This document shows positions 30,413 to 39,633 of a stretch of 58,146 nt of DNA, piece by piece. Position 1 is the first letter of the stretch. Each line of letters opens with the position of its first letter. Source of the stretch: a virus. Location of the stretch: IMG/VR virus record IMGVR_UViG_3300030102_005682, positions 1 through 58,146 of that record. The stretch is one strand, 5' to 3'. Made by a program: the position numbers and the translations under genes. Under the pieces are notes generated by a model that ran no database searches, was not told the DNA's origin, and worked only from the letters and a program-made list of their open reading frames with translations.

Positions 30413-31891
30413 ATGACCACCTACACTGTTACTGTTGTAAGCACCGGGGGTGGTAATAAGTATTTCATTAACGGTGTCCAACAGGACACAGTATATTTAG
30501 ACACTAACGGATCATTTGTTTTTGATCAGAGTGCAGGCTCTAACGATGGGCACCCTCTACAACTTAGTACTACATCAGGGGGAACTCATAGTGGCGGCAC
30601 TCGATATGATACAGGAGTAGTCTATACAGGAGATGGATCTACTGTAAGCGCTTCTGATTACATAAGTAATTTTAACACTTATACAACTAGAAGTGTTACG
30701 ATATCTCCAACAGCTTCAACACCTAATTTATTTTACTATTGTGCTATTCATCCAGCTATGGGTGGATCTGCTCCTGTGAGCGACAGGAACAGTTGGGGCA
30801 GACAGGCTTGGGGTAATGGTCAGTGGGGTGATCAAGCAGATGTAGATGAAACCTTAGGTTCTTTAACAGCATCTACAGCAGTGTCGTCTGCAACTGTAGA
30901 GGCAACAATAGGTTCGGGTTGGGGTAGAGATGCTTGGAGTAGTCTTGCTTGGGGCGTATCTCACTCTGCGGAGTTAGAATCATTACAATCAACATTTGCG
31001 GCAGGAACTCTCTCTGTAGAGGCCGATGCTTTAGTTCAACCAACAGGTGTATCAGCAACAACAGCTTTAGGCACCGCTACAGGCGAGCCCGAACATAGAA
31101 TATTTCCAACAGGAGTTTCTTCAACTACATCATTAGGTTCTGTAACCATTTTAGAGGGAGCGGGCACTATCTTAAATAGTCTTGCCATGACTTTTGCAAC
31201 TGGTGATGAAACAGGGTCTGGTACAGTCGATGTAGGTTGGGGTAGAAATACTTGGGGTTCATTCGCATGGAATGAAAATATAGAGTTTTTTGCAAACGTA
31301 ACTAGCGTTTCAATGACTTCAAATTTAGGAAATTTGACTGTGCCTGTTGCAGGTACGGGTGTCATAGTCAACGCTACAAGTTTAAGTATGACTGCAACTG
31401 CCGGAACATTATCAGTTTCAGGTGCATCAGCCTTAGTTGAACCAACTTCTCTTACAATAAGCGCCGCTCTTTCAGGAGTTACAGTTTCAGGTGAGGGTAG
31501 TGTTGGTGTTGTGGCTCCTTCAGATCAATTAGATTTTGCTATTGGAACACCTGTCATTGATATATTTACACAAGCAGACGTTACTGGTGTAGCACTGACA
31601 ACTAACTTAGGAGCTATAGGTACGGTTTCTGACGCATTAGTATCAGTTACGGGAGTGAGCTCTAGTTTTGCCTCAGGAACACCAAGCACAAACGTTGGAA
31701 CTGGTGTTATTGTGAACGTTTCAACAGTTGCGTTAAGTTTTAGTCCTGGTAGCGTTACACCAATCGCAGCTGCAGTGGTAAATTTAACAGGTTTAGAAAC
31801 AACCGCTACATTAGGAGATACCTTTGAAACACCATGGGCAAATGTGGTTACAGGAGCAAGTAATACATGGACAGAGGTAGATGCAGCATAA
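30413..31891 (+). CDS. Fibre-type protein with N-terminal cupredoxin-like domain (492 residues)
   Basis: Residues 1-120 resemble a cupredoxin: H47 (NDGHPLQL) and C110-x-x-H113-x-x-M116 (FYYCAIHPAMGG) reproduce the type 1 copper ligand set. Three Trp motifs follow: SWGRQAWGNGQWGD, GWGRDAWSSLAWG and GWGRNTWGSFAWN. The rest is Thr/Ser/Val repeats of beta strands, as in fibre shafts. Copper binding is inferred; the domain may only be structural. Its stop overlaps the 2OG oxygenase start. Confidence 0.75.
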   Translation: MTTYTVTVVSTGGGNKYFINGVQQDTVYLDTNGSFVFDQSAGSNDGHPLQLSTTSGGTHSGGTRYDTGVVYTGDGSTVSASDYISNFNTYTTRSVTISPTASTPNLFYYCAIHPAMGGSAPVSDRNSWGRQAWGNGQWGDQADVDETLGSLTASTAVSSATVEATIGSGWGRDAWSSLAWGVSHSAELESLQSTFAAGTLSVEADALVQPTGVSATTALGTATGEPEHRIFPTGVSSTTSLGSVTILEGAGTILNSLAMTFATGDETGSGTVDVGWGRNTWGSFAWNENIEFFANVTSVSMTSNLGNLTVPVAGTGVIVNATSLSMTATAGTLSVSGASALVEPTSLTISAALSGVTVSGEGSVGVVAPSDQLDFAIGTPVIDIFTQADVTGVALTTNLGAIGTVSDALVSVTGVSSSFASGTPSTNVGTGVIVNVSTVALSFSPGSVTPIAAAVVNLTGLETTATLGDTFETPWANVVTGASNTWTEVDAA

Positions 31892-32381
31892 TTCAAATTT
31901 GTTTGACGTAATCGATAATTTTTTACCACAAGACTATTTTAAACAACTACAAGATTTACTTATTTATAATGATAATTTTCCTTATTATTTAATAAAAGGT
32001 AAGGTCATTGAGGAAGACGATGACTATCAATTTACACATCTTATAGTTGATAGAGGAAATGTAAACTCTGCTTATTTAGATAAATTTATTCCAGTTTTTG
32101 AAAAATTAAATGCAAAAAGAATACAAAGAGCTAAAATTAATTTACAACCAAGATCTGCAAATATTGAATTAAGCCGTGCTCATAAAGACTATGATGAGGG
32201 GGACATAAAAGCATGTGTATTGTATTTAAATACTAATAATGGATTTACTTATTTTGGTGAAGAAAAGGTGTACTCGGTGGAAAATAGAGTTGTGTTATTT
32301 AATGGAAATCATTTACACGGAGGTAGCACTTGCACCGATCATAATGTTAGAGTAGTATTAAATATCAACTATTTTGATTAA
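31881..32381 (+). CDS. 2OG-Fe(II) oxygenase (166 residues)
   Basis: The prolyl hydroxylase-like double-stranded beta helix shows H101-x-D103 (AHKDY), H146 (HLHGG) and R157 (VRVV), the iron triad and the 2-oxoglutarate arginine. It would hydroxylate a protein or nucleic acid substrate. It starts inside the end of the cupredoxin-bearing fibre gene, so a fibre subunit is a plausible substrate. One of five such candidates in the tail region. Confidence 0.82.
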   Translation: MQHNSNLFDVIDNFLPQDYFKQLQDLLIYNDNFPYYLIKGKVIEEDDDYQFTHLIVDRGNVNSAYLDKFIPVFEKLNAKRIQRAKINLQPRSANIELSRAHKDYDEGDIKACVLYLNTNNGFTYFGEEKVYSVENRVVLFNGNHLHGGSTCTDHNVRVVLNINYFD

Positions 32382-32401
32382 ATATCATTATAAAAAAAGT
32401 G

Positions 32402-32429
32402 TTGCTAGGATATTAAAAAAGGATATATT
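32402..32429 (+). promoter_or_regulatory. Candidate promoter for tail fibre genes
   Basis: TTGCTA (32402-32407), a 16-base spacer and TATATT (32424-32429), just before AGAGAGG and the 32446 gene. The match is moderate and it lies in the only sizeable gap in this part of the operon. Confidence 0.35.
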
Positions 32430-32445
32430 TTAGAGAGGTAAAAAG

Positions 32446-33462
32446 ATGAGCACATACTCAAGCAGACTTAAATTCGAACTCATGGCAACTGGCGCTAATG
32501 CCAATACATGGGGTACTAGAACAAATAATAATTTAGATGTTGCAGATGCCTTTATTGGTGGATATTTATCAAAATCTGTTGCTGGTTCAGCTGATGTAAC
32601 ATTAACAACTGCAAATTCAGATCCGTCTGCGGAAGCCTCTAACAAAGTAATTGAACTTACAGGTGCTTTAACAGGAGATATAAAAGTTTTAATTCCTGCT
32701 GCTGAGTCTAATTACCTTATTTATAACAATACTTCTGGCACACAAACCTTAACCATAGCTGCCACAGGACACACTGCGAATGGAACTACAATTTCTCAAG
32801 GTGGTTGGCATTGGGTTTATTGTAAAGGTTCATCAAATTTCAACGTGGTTGAAGCAGCTTTTACAACAACAGATGCCTCTGCTTTAACTTCAGGAACATT
32901 AGCTAACGCTAGATTAGATGCACAACTTCAAGACGTTGCTGGACTAGCCACTACTGATGGTGGTGTTATAGTCGGTGATGGCGCTAACTTTGTTTTAGAA
33001 ACTGGGGCAACATTACGAACAAGCTTAGGTTTAGGAACAGCATCTGATGTTCAGTTTAATGACATGCAAGTAGATTCACTCGGTGTCGCCACAGCCGCAT
33101 CAGGCACAAGTGGTGAGATTAGAGCTACGAATGATATTACTGCTTTTTATTCTTCAGACGTTGCATTGAAAGAAAATATTGAAAATATTTCATCACCAAT
33201 GGATAAAGTTCAAAATCTTAATGGTGTATTGTTTGACTGGAAACAAGAGTTTATTGACGCAAAAGGTGGCGAAGACGGATACTTTGTTCGTAAAAGAGAT
33301 GTCGGTGTTGTAGCACAAGACGTAGAAAAAGTTTTACCAGAGGTTGTGGGTACACGACCAGATGGTGTTAAAGCAGTCAAATATGATAGATTATGCGCTT
33401 TATTAATAGAGTGCGTAAAGGATTTACAAGATCAGGTTAACGATATAAAAAAGGATAACTAA
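32446..33462 (+). CDS. Tail fibre with C-terminal S74 chaperone domain (338 residues)
   Basis: An N-terminal fibre-like part is followed by an intramolecular chaperone autoprotease of family S74. The start of the domain is SSDVALKENI, with S237 and K242 at the Ser-x4-Lys spacing of the catalytic dyad, then VGVVAQDVEKVLPEVV and KYDRLCALLIECVKDL. The chaperone trimerises the fibre and then cuts itself off. The gene ends on the first base of the next start. Confidence 0.88.
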   Translation: MSTYSSRLKFELMATGANANTWGTRTNNNLDVADAFIGGYLSKSVAGSADVTLTTANSDPSAEASNKVIELTGALTGDIKVLIPAAESNYLIYNNTSGTQTLTIAATGHTANGTTISQGGWHWVYCKGSSNFNVVEAAFTTTDASALTSGTLANARLDAQLQDVAGLATTDGGVIVGDGANFVLETGATLRTSLGLGTASDVQFNDMQVDSLGVATAASGTSGEIRATNDITAFYSSDVALKENIENISSPMDKVQNLNGVLFDWKQEFIDAKGGEDGYFVRKRDVGVVAQDVEKVLPEVVGTRPDGVKAVKYDRLCALLIECVKDLQDQVNDIKKDN

Positions 33463-34745
33463 TGCCTACTCCTTCAGGACAAATAGGGTTATCAGACGTT
33501 AATGACGAAATAGGCAACGCTACCACAGCACAAATTAATATGAACAACGCCGATGTTAGAAGTTTGGCGGGTGTTTCTTCTGGTGCTATTAGCATGTCAG
33601 ATCTTCAAGACAAAGCGTTTAATCCAACTATTAGTTCAATTACAGGTACAATATTAACGGGAATCGCAACTAGTTTAACAATTGCGGGCACTAGATTTAA
33701 CGCACCAAATAACGTTACAGTTAATTTCACTCAATCATCTGATAGCATAAACGAAAATGTTGTAGTGACACCTGCAAGTGATACCTCTCTTACAGTTGCT
33801 GTTCCTGCAAATGTTTATAACAATGTTACCGCAGGTAATGACGTAACTCTTACAGTGACTAACTCTGATGCTAAAACATCATCAGGTTCAAACACTACTG
33901 CTGTTGCTTCACCTAGTGGTGGTTCAATTACCACAAGTGGTGATTTCAGAATTCATACTTTCACGTCTTCAGGGACTTTCACCAACACTATTTCAAACTT
34001 AGAGGTTGAATATCTTGTTATTGCTGGTGGTGGCGGTGGTTCACAGTCAAGAGACGCTACTGGTGGTGGCGGCGGTGGAGCAGGTGGTTATCGTACCTCT
34101 GTTGTCGGTCAGACATCAGGTGGCGGTTCATCTGCTGAATCAAAATTAACTCTATCAACTGGAGGTAAGACAGTTACTATCGGCGCTGGTGGTGGAAACC
34201 AAGCTAACGGTAATGACTCTGTTTTTGACTCAGTCACATCATTAGGTGGTGGACGTGGTGCAGGATACAGCAGAAACAACGGTGGTAATGGTGGCTCAGG
34301 CGGTGGATGGGCGTACAATCAGTCTCAAGGTTCAGGAACATCAGGTCAAGGAACTGATGGTCAAGGAAACATTGGCGTAGCTGGTGGAGGAGGCGGTGGT
34401 GCCTCTTCAACTGGATCAGGCGGTGGAGGAAGTACTGGTGGTAACGGCGGTGCAGGACAATCATCAAACATAACTGGCTCATCTGTTACTAGAGCTGGCG
34501 GAGGAGGCGGTGGATCAAGTACAGGATATGGCACTATCGGAAGAGGTCAAGGCGGATCCGGTGGTGGAGGCGCAGGTGGCTGTGAAGGTCAGCCAGGCGG
34601 TGACTCACCTCAAAACGGCTCAGCTAACACTGGTGGCGGTGGCGGAGGCCCAATCGGTAATGGTGGCACAAACAGTGGTGGTCAAAGCGGAGCCACTGGT
34701 GGATCAGGTATCGTTATTGTAAGGTATGATGTAACAAGTATATAG
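33462..34745 (+). CDS. Glycine-rich tail fibre/adhesin with IPT/TIG-like domain (427 residues)
   Basis: An N-terminal fibre head-binding stretch (SGQIGLSDVNDEIG) is followed by an immunoglobulin-like IPT/TIG segment (about 55-150), and a C-terminal domain of many glycine runs (about 185-420) interrupted by variable loops. This resembles T4-like gp38 adhesins, where poly-Gly motifs support receptor-binding loops. It probably determines host recognition. Several overlapping minus-strand frames here are only shadows of Gly codons. Confidence 0.82.
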   Translation: MPTPSGQIGLSDVNDEIGNATTAQINMNNADVRSLAGVSSGAISMSDLQDKAFNPTISSITGTILTGIATSLTIAGTRFNAPNNVTVNFTQSSDSINENVVVTPASDTSLTVAVPANVYNNVTAGNDVTLTVTNSDAKTSSGSNTTAVASPSGGSITTSGDFRIHTFTSSGTFTNTISNLEVEYLVIAGGGGGSQSRDATGGGGGGAGGYRTSVVGQTSGGGSSAESKLTLSTGGKTVTIGAGGGNQANGNDSVFDSVTSLGGGRGAGYSRNNGGNGGSGGGWAYNQSQGSGTSGQGTDGQGNIGVAGGGGGGASSTGSGGGGSTGGNGGAGQSSNITGSSVTRAGGGGGGSSTGYGTIGRGQGGSGGGGAGGCEGQPGGDSPQNGSANTGGGGGGPIGNGGTNSGGQSGATGGSGIVIVRYDVTSI

Positions 34746-34753
34746 GATAACAA

Positions 34754-35119
34754 ATGGCACATTTTGCATTAGTAGAAAATAATTTAGTAGTAAAAGTAAT
34801 AGTTGCAGAACAAGAATATATAAACACTCTTGAAGGAACCTGGGTTCAAACTTCATATAATACTAGAGGTGGTATTCACTACCAACCCAACACTAATACT
34901 CCTAGTGAGGATCAGTCAAAAGCATTGAGAAAAAACTTTGCAGGTATTGGAGATACTTATGACTCTACAAGAGATGCTTTTTATGCACCAAAACCTTTTG
35001 ATTCATGGGTGCTAAGAGAAGATGACTGCGTATGGCACGCACCAGTAGAGTACCCATCAGACGGTAAAAATTATAAGTGGGACGAAGAAAATAAACAATG
35101 GATAGAAATAGAAAGTTAG
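34754..35119 (+). CDS. Conserved tail-region protein (121 residues)
   Basis: Contains HFALVENNLVVKVIVAEQEY and NFAGIGDTYDSTRDAFYAPK, a pattern I recall from cyanophage tail operons, where the protein often follows fibre genes. It is a small beta-rich domain ending KWDEENKQWIEIES. Probably a fibre accessory or assembly factor. Confidence 0.78.
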   Translation: MAHFALVENNLVVKVIVAEQEYINTLEGTWVQTSYNTRGGIHYQPNTNTPSEDQSKALRKNFAGIGDTYDSTRDAFYAPKPFDSWVLREDDCVWHAPVEYPSDGKNYKWDEENKQWIEIES

Positions 35120-35135
35120 TAACAAACTAACTCAA

Positions 35136-35723
35136 TTGAGCGATACTTACGACATATTTCGCATACCTGTTTTTGCAGAGTATACAGATTTAGATAATAA
35201 AGCCATGAGTGATTATTCTTTATCGCTTATGGAAAAAGATGAAGGACGTAAACTTTCTAACGAAGGAGGATGGCAGTCCAAAGATTTGACAGGTGTGCAC
35301 ATGCCTCTCAACGATTTATTTAAAAACATTACTACCGCAAGTAATAACTTTGCATCACAATTATTCTTACCTAAACAACAAATAAGTAATATTTGGATTA
35401 ATATAAATGGCTACAAAGATTTTAATACAAGTCATAGACATCCTAATTCTTTTTTGTCAGGTGTTTACTATTTACAAACACATGAAAATTGTGGTTGCAT
35501 ATCAATGACTAATCCTTGTGCATCTCTTATTGAAGGCTATTGGTCCCCACATTTAACTGTTGTTAATGAAAATAAACTTAATTTAAAATGGGAGTTTCTA
35601 GCGGAAACAGGCAGAATGTTTATCTTTCCGAGTTGGATGGAGCATGAAGTAAAACCCAACTTAGACAAAGATAAAAAAAGAATTTCAATATCTTGGAACA
35701 CATGTGTTGATAAAGGAGAATAG
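35136..35723 (+). CDS. 2OG-Fe(II) oxygenase, TIGR02466-like (195 residues), TTG start
   Basis: TTG 35136 is the only usable start. The NTSHRHPNSFLSGVYYL stretch and the C-terminal MFIFPSWMEHEVKPN...RISISWN follow the family I recall as TIGR02466 (putative 2OG-Fe(II) oxygenase), with His from SHRHP and EHEV and an Arg in the last strand. The exact iron ligand assignment is uncertain. It lies in the fibre-modification gene cluster. Confidence 0.78.
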   Translation: MSDTYDIFRIPVFAEYTDLDNKAMSDYSLSLMEKDEGRKLSNEGGWQSKDLTGVHMPLNDLFKNITTASNNFASQLFLPKQQISNIWININGYKDFNTSHRHPNSFLSGVYYLQTHENCGCISMTNPCASLIEGYWSPHLTVVNENKLNLKWEFLAETGRMFIFPSWMEHEVKPNLDKDKKRISISWNTCVDKGE

Positions 35724-36542
35724 ATGATAAAACCAGAAGAATTAAAAGAAAAAGATTTTAGAATATATTTAGGAATGCCAATGTATGGGGGAATGTTATG
35801 TGAAGCCACATTACATGGTCTTCTTGAGGTACAGCAATGGAGTATGGCTAAGGGAGTAGGATTACGTTTTCAATCCATGGGTAATGAAAGTTTAATAACT
35901 AGAGCGAGAAATACAATTGTTTCAATGATGTTTGACGATAAAGATTTTATAGGAACTCATCTTTTATTTATTGATGCAGATATAGGTTTCTCTTGGAGAA
36001 ATATTGAGAGGCTATTGTGTGCAGATAAAGATGTTGTGTGTGGTATTTATCCAAGAAAACATTTGCATCTTGAAAAAGCATCTAAATGGATAAATGAAAA
36101 CCCTAATATTAAACCTGATGAATTAGAAGCAAAGATGTTAGGATATAATCTTAACTTTGATGATCCTAATAACCTAAGAGGTGAGAATGGTTTTTTTAGA
36201 GTTAATGAAGCTGCAACAGGTATGATGTTAGTTAAGAGAGAAGTTTTTAGAACTATGTTTAAAAAGTTTCCTGAGAGAAAATATGAATCTGATCAAATAG
36301 TTAATGGTGAGTATCTTAAGTCTGATAATTGTTATGACTTGTTTGCTGTTGGTCCTTATGAAACACAACACGTTGATGGCACACCAATGATTAGATATCT
36401 ATCAGAAGATTATTACTTTTCAAGATTATGGCAAGAGTGTGGCGGGGAGATATGGGCTGACCTGGCCATGCCATTAACACACTTTGGTAACAGAGCATTT
36501 AAAGGTCATGTTGGATCTTTAGTGGCAGCTAAAAATGCGTGA
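35724..36542 (+). CDS. GT-A type glycosyltransferase (272 residues)
   Basis: The DxD-type motif LLFIDADIGFSW (about 80-91) and the downstream EAATGMMLVKREVF and YLSEDYYFSRLW segments match phage GT-A glycosyltransferases. It would transfer a sugar to a virion protein, DNA or host surface. Directly follows an oxygenase gene, and its end overlaps another, so hydroxylation followed by glycosylation of a fibre is an attractive inference. Confidence 0.82.
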   Translation: MIKPEELKEKDFRIYLGMPMYGGMLCEATLHGLLEVQQWSMAKGVGLRFQSMGNESLITRARNTIVSMMFDDKDFIGTHLLFIDADIGFSWRNIERLLCADKDVVCGIYPRKHLHLEKASKWINENPNIKPDELEAKMLGYNLNFDDPNNLRGENGFFRVNEAATGMMLVKREVFRTMFKKFPERKYESDQIVNGEYLKSDNCYDLFAVGPYETQHVDGTPMIRYLSEDYYFSRLWQECGGEIWADLAMPLTHFGNRAFKGHVGSLVAAKNA

Positions 36543-37113
36543 GTTTAATTTACCAAAAAACACTCTCATGGGTGGTTGGTTTATCAATGGTAAAATTTGT
36601 GATGACATCATCAAGTCTTATAAAGATAATAGTATAAGAGCTAAAGAGGGTAAGGTATATGATGAACAACAAAACTCTATTGTTGAAAAAAAAACTAAAG
36701 AAAGTTTTGATTTACACTTTGAGGCAAGCATGCTTTTTTCACCCTATAGAGATTATTTAGATGAATTACAAAAAGCCTTAGATCTTTATCATAACAAATA
36801 TCCCATGCTTAATGAGATACAAAGGTTTACCATTAGAGAGTTTATTTACATACAAAAGTATCCACCAGGAGGGGGTTTTAAAAAGTGGCATTTTGAAGAA
36901 CCAGGAAATTTGAGAAGATGTCTCGTTTTTATGACTTTCTTAAATGACTTGACTGATGAAGGAGGAACTGAGTTTCTTTATCAAGACTTAAAAGTAGAAC
37001 CTAAAAAAGGATTAACTCTAATATGGCCATCTTACTGGACTCACACTCATCGTGGTGTTATTAGTAAAACTCAAGAAAAATACATTGTTACTGGTTGGTA
37101 CAGTAATTTTTAA
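36535..37113 (+). CDS. 2OG-Fe(II) oxygenase, HxE variant (192 residues)
   Basis: Overlaps the glycosyltransferase by 8 bases. The pattern KYPPGGGFKKWHFEEPG supplies an HxE pair in place of HxD, and WPSYWTHTHRGV supplies the distal His. The strand YIVTGWYSNF closes the fold. Uses iron and 2-oxoglutarate for hydroxylation; substrate unknown. Confidence 0.78.
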   Translation: MREFNLPKNTLMGGWFINGKICDDIIKSYKDNSIRAKEGKVYDEQQNSIVEKKTKESFDLHFEASMLFSPYRDYLDELQKALDLYHNKYPMLNEIQRFTIREFIYIQKYPPGGGFKKWHFEEPGNLRRCLVFMTFLNDLTDEGGTEFLYQDLKVEPKKGLTLIWPSYWTHTHRGVISKTQEKYIVTGWYSNF

Positions 37114-37150
37114 TATAGAAAAATGACTGTTTATATATTATTTTAACACC

Positions 37151-38977
37151 ATGCCATTAGTAAATTTTAGACCAGCACCAGGAATCAATAAGGAAGTCAC
37201 TGATTATACAGGTCAGGGCAAGTGGACTGATGGAGATATGGTGCGTTTTTTTCAAGGATCTGCACAAAAAATCAAAGGATGGGAGAAATTTCTTAGCACG
37301 ACTTTAGTGGGTGTTGCTAGAGATATGCACGCTTGGGTAGCATTAGATGGCACAAGGTATAACGCCATAGGAACAGACAGAAAGCTCTATGTCATAGAAG
37401 AGGGACTGGCATCAGATATAACACCTCTAAGAAGAACGCAAGCAAGAACAAACCCTTTCACAACAAATGCAACAACTTCTGTTTTAGTTTCAGATGCAGG
37501 TCATGAGGCTGTAGCAGGTAGTTTTGTTACGTTTGATTCATTTAGTGCTATTGATGGTTTAGATATGAACAAAGAGTTTGAAGTTACATCTGTTGTTAAC
37601 ACAGCTGCCTATGTTGTAACACACACTAGTGCCGCATCAGGCTCCACTTCAGGCGGTGGTGGAACAGGTAATATGAAATATCAAATCAATCCAGGTCCTG
37701 AGTTTTCTACTCCTGCTTTTGGATGGGGAACAGATGGTTATGGAGCAGGAGGTTGGGGATCTCCTTCCACAACATCTAATGTTACTCTAGAGGCCAGGAA
37801 CTGGTCACTTGATAACTTTGGTGAGGATCTTATTGCAACCGCTCTTAATGGTGGAGCTTTTAAATGGGATACATCAGCAGGTGTATCTACTAGATGTGTG
37901 GCTATTACTAACGCTCCAACTAAATCTAGAATAAGTTTAGTATCCACACCTGACAGGCATTTATTATTTATGGGCACACAACCGACTATCGGTGGTCTTA
38001 ATCCACAAGATGATTTGTTAATTAGATTCTCAAGTCAAGAAGACATTGAAACCTATCAACCGACAGCAGAAAATACTGCGGGTTCTTTAAGAATTGCTGA
38101 TGGATCACGGATCGTGGCAGCAGAACGATCAAGAGGTCAGATACTTGTTTGGACAGACACCTCATTACACTCTTTACAATTTATTGGTCCTCCTTTTACT
38201 TTTGGTTTAAGACAATTAGGTCAAAACTGTGGAATAGTAGGAAGTCATGCGGGTGTAGATATTAATGGTGTCAGTTATTGGATGTCACAGGATTCTTTCT
38301 TCTTATTTGATGGTTCGGTTAAGAAGCTACCGTGCACCGTGGAACAATTCATTTTTAATAATCTTAACGTTACTGGAGCAGAAAATGCCATCGCAGGACA
38401 CAACGGTGAATTTAACGAGATAATGTGGTTTTATCCTAGAACAGGCTCAGATCAAATAAACGCAATCGTAGCTTACAATTACTTAGAACAAACATGGTGG
38501 ACAGGAACACTATCAAGAACCACTTGGATAGATAGAGAAGTTTATGATAACCCTGTGGCTACCGAATATTCAAGCACAACTACAGCAAACAACGAAGTAA
38601 TTTTAGGTTTGACTGATGGTGCTACACAAGTGTTCTCACATGAGATTGGCACTAATGCTGACGGTGCTGCCATAACAGCCTTTGTAAAGTCAGGAGTTGT
38701 ACAGATCGGTGAGGGTAATGATTTTGCTTTTGTATCAAAATTAATACCTGATATTGAGGATCAAGAAGGCACATTGAATGCAAAGCTTGAATTTAAGAAT
38801 TATCCAAACAACAGTACAAGTGTAACAAAAACAGTTTCGTTTCAAGACAATACAGACTTTGTAAGTCTTCGTGGCAGAGGTAGAGAGTTTACTGTAAACG
38901 TAGTTTCTAACACGACAGGAACAGCGTGGAGATTAGGAACACAACGTTTTGACATACAGCCAGATGGTAGAAGATAA
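37151..38977 (+). CDS. Tail nozzle/hub protein, P22 gp10-like (608 residues)
   Basis: Starts MPLVNFRPAPGINKEVTDYTG, followed by a propeller-like beta region, as in the P22 gp10-type DNA stabilisation or nozzle proteins commonly found in marine podovirus-like genomes. It forms the distal tail through which DNA exits. There is no Shine-Dalgarno sequence; an AT-rich -10-like TATATT lies about 12 bases before the ATG, so a near-leaderless message is possible. Confidence 0.8.
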   Translation: MPLVNFRPAPGINKEVTDYTGQGKWTDGDMVRFFQGSAQKIKGWEKFLSTTLVGVARDMHAWVALDGTRYNAIGTDRKLYVIEEGLASDITPLRRTQARTNPFTTNATTSVLVSDAGHEAVAGSFVTFDSFSAIDGLDMNKEFEVTSVVNTAAYVVTHTSAASGSTSGGGGTGNMKYQINPGPEFSTPAFGWGTDGYGAGGWGSPSTTSNVTLEARNWSLDNFGEDLIATALNGGAFKWDTSAGVSTRCVAITNAPTKSRISLVSTPDRHLLFMGTQPTIGGLNPQDDLLIRFSSQEDIETYQPTAENTAGSLRIADGSRIVAAERSRGQILVWTDTSLHSLQFIGPPFTFGLRQLGQNCGIVGSHAGVDINGVSYWMSQDSFFLFDGSVKKLPCTVEQFIFNNLNVTGAENAIAGHNGEFNEIMWFYPRTGSDQINAIVAYNYLEQTWWTGTLSRTTWIDREVYDNPVATEYSSTTTANNEVILGLTDGATQVFSHEIGTNADGAAITAFVKSGVVQIGEGNDFAFVSKLIPDIEDQEGTLNAKLEFKNYPNNSTSVTKTVSFQDNTDFVSLRGRGREFTVNVVSNTTGTAWRLGTQRFDIQPDGRR

Positions 38978-39111
38978 TGGCGCAACGTAAAAACGCTAAG
39001 TATTTAAGTGTTGTAGCAGGCGTGCCAGTTGGTATGATTAACAATGCTATTAAAGAAATAGCTAAAACACGTAAAGTGTTAAAGAAAAAAAGAGTTGGTA
39101 AAAAAAGATAA
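38977..39111 (+). CDS. Small basic protein (44 residues)
   Basis: Starts on the last base of the nozzle gene and ends on the first base of the next (TAATG both sides). Basic, with a helical body (GMINNAIKEIAKTRKVLKKK). Unknown function; its tight coupling suggests a real gene. Confidence 0.6.
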   Translation: MAQRKNAKYLSVVAGVPVGMINNAIKEIAKTRKVLKKKRVGKKR

Positions 39112-39284
39112 TGGCTAAATTAACGATAACTAGATTTCCCGATCCTAGACCTGAATACGATGCACAACAGTCTGCTGAGTTGATAAGACAATTGGAGGAT
39201 CTTATCCAACAGCTAAATAGTTCTTACACTCAAGACACACAAGAGGAGTCAACAAGAAGGAGTTGGTTTTTAAGTAATGGCTGA
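39111..39284 (+). CDS. Small helical protein (57 residues)
   Basis: MAKLTITRFPDPRPEYDAQQ is followed by a short helix with coiled-coil potential (LIRQLEDLIQQLNSS). It overlaps both neighbours. I recall short proteins beginning in this way downstream of tail nozzle genes in marine phages. Function unknown. Confidence 0.65.
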   Translation: MAKLTITRFPDPRPEYDAQQSAELIRQLEDLIQQLNSSYTQDTQEESTRRSWFLSNG

Positions 39285-39633
39285 CGTATTTAGAAGATTT
39301 ATAACAAATGTTACAACTACAGATTTAACGACTGTTTTTACTGTGCCAACTGCTAATGTTGCAGCTACGCCTCCAGTTCCTGTTTCGACATTTATAGTAA
39401 AAACTATAAATGTTCATAACTATGATGGGTCCTCGTCCGTAACTTTAGATATAGATCATAATGATGGTAGCTCTGACTTACAAATATTTCAGGTTGACGT
39501 ATCCGCTACAAATACAAACACCATTAGTACAAGCATGGTGTATGAAGAAGGAGACGCTATGAAAGTGCAGGCTAATGCAGCATCAAGAGCAATGATAGAA
39601 GTATCAGTGTTGGAGGTAAAACAACAACTGTAA
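39277..39633 (+). CDS. Small beta-rich structural protein (118 residues)
   Basis: Regular beta strands (STFIVKTINVHNYDGSSSVTL, QIFQVDVSATNTNT) and no catalytic motif. It is similar in style to the 23285 protein. Probably a tail or head decoration subunit. Confidence 0.72.
   Translation: MADVFRRFITNVTTTDLTTVFTVPTANVAATPPVPVSTFIVKTINVHNYDGSSSVTLDIDHNDGSSDLQIFQVDVSATNTNTISTSMVYEEGDAMKVQANAASRAMIEVSVLEVKQQL

Noticed and set aside
34109-34722. Several frames in both strands over the glycine-rich adhesin
   Set aside because: They arise because GGN codons lack stops in other frames; the plus-strand adhesin frame explains the region.
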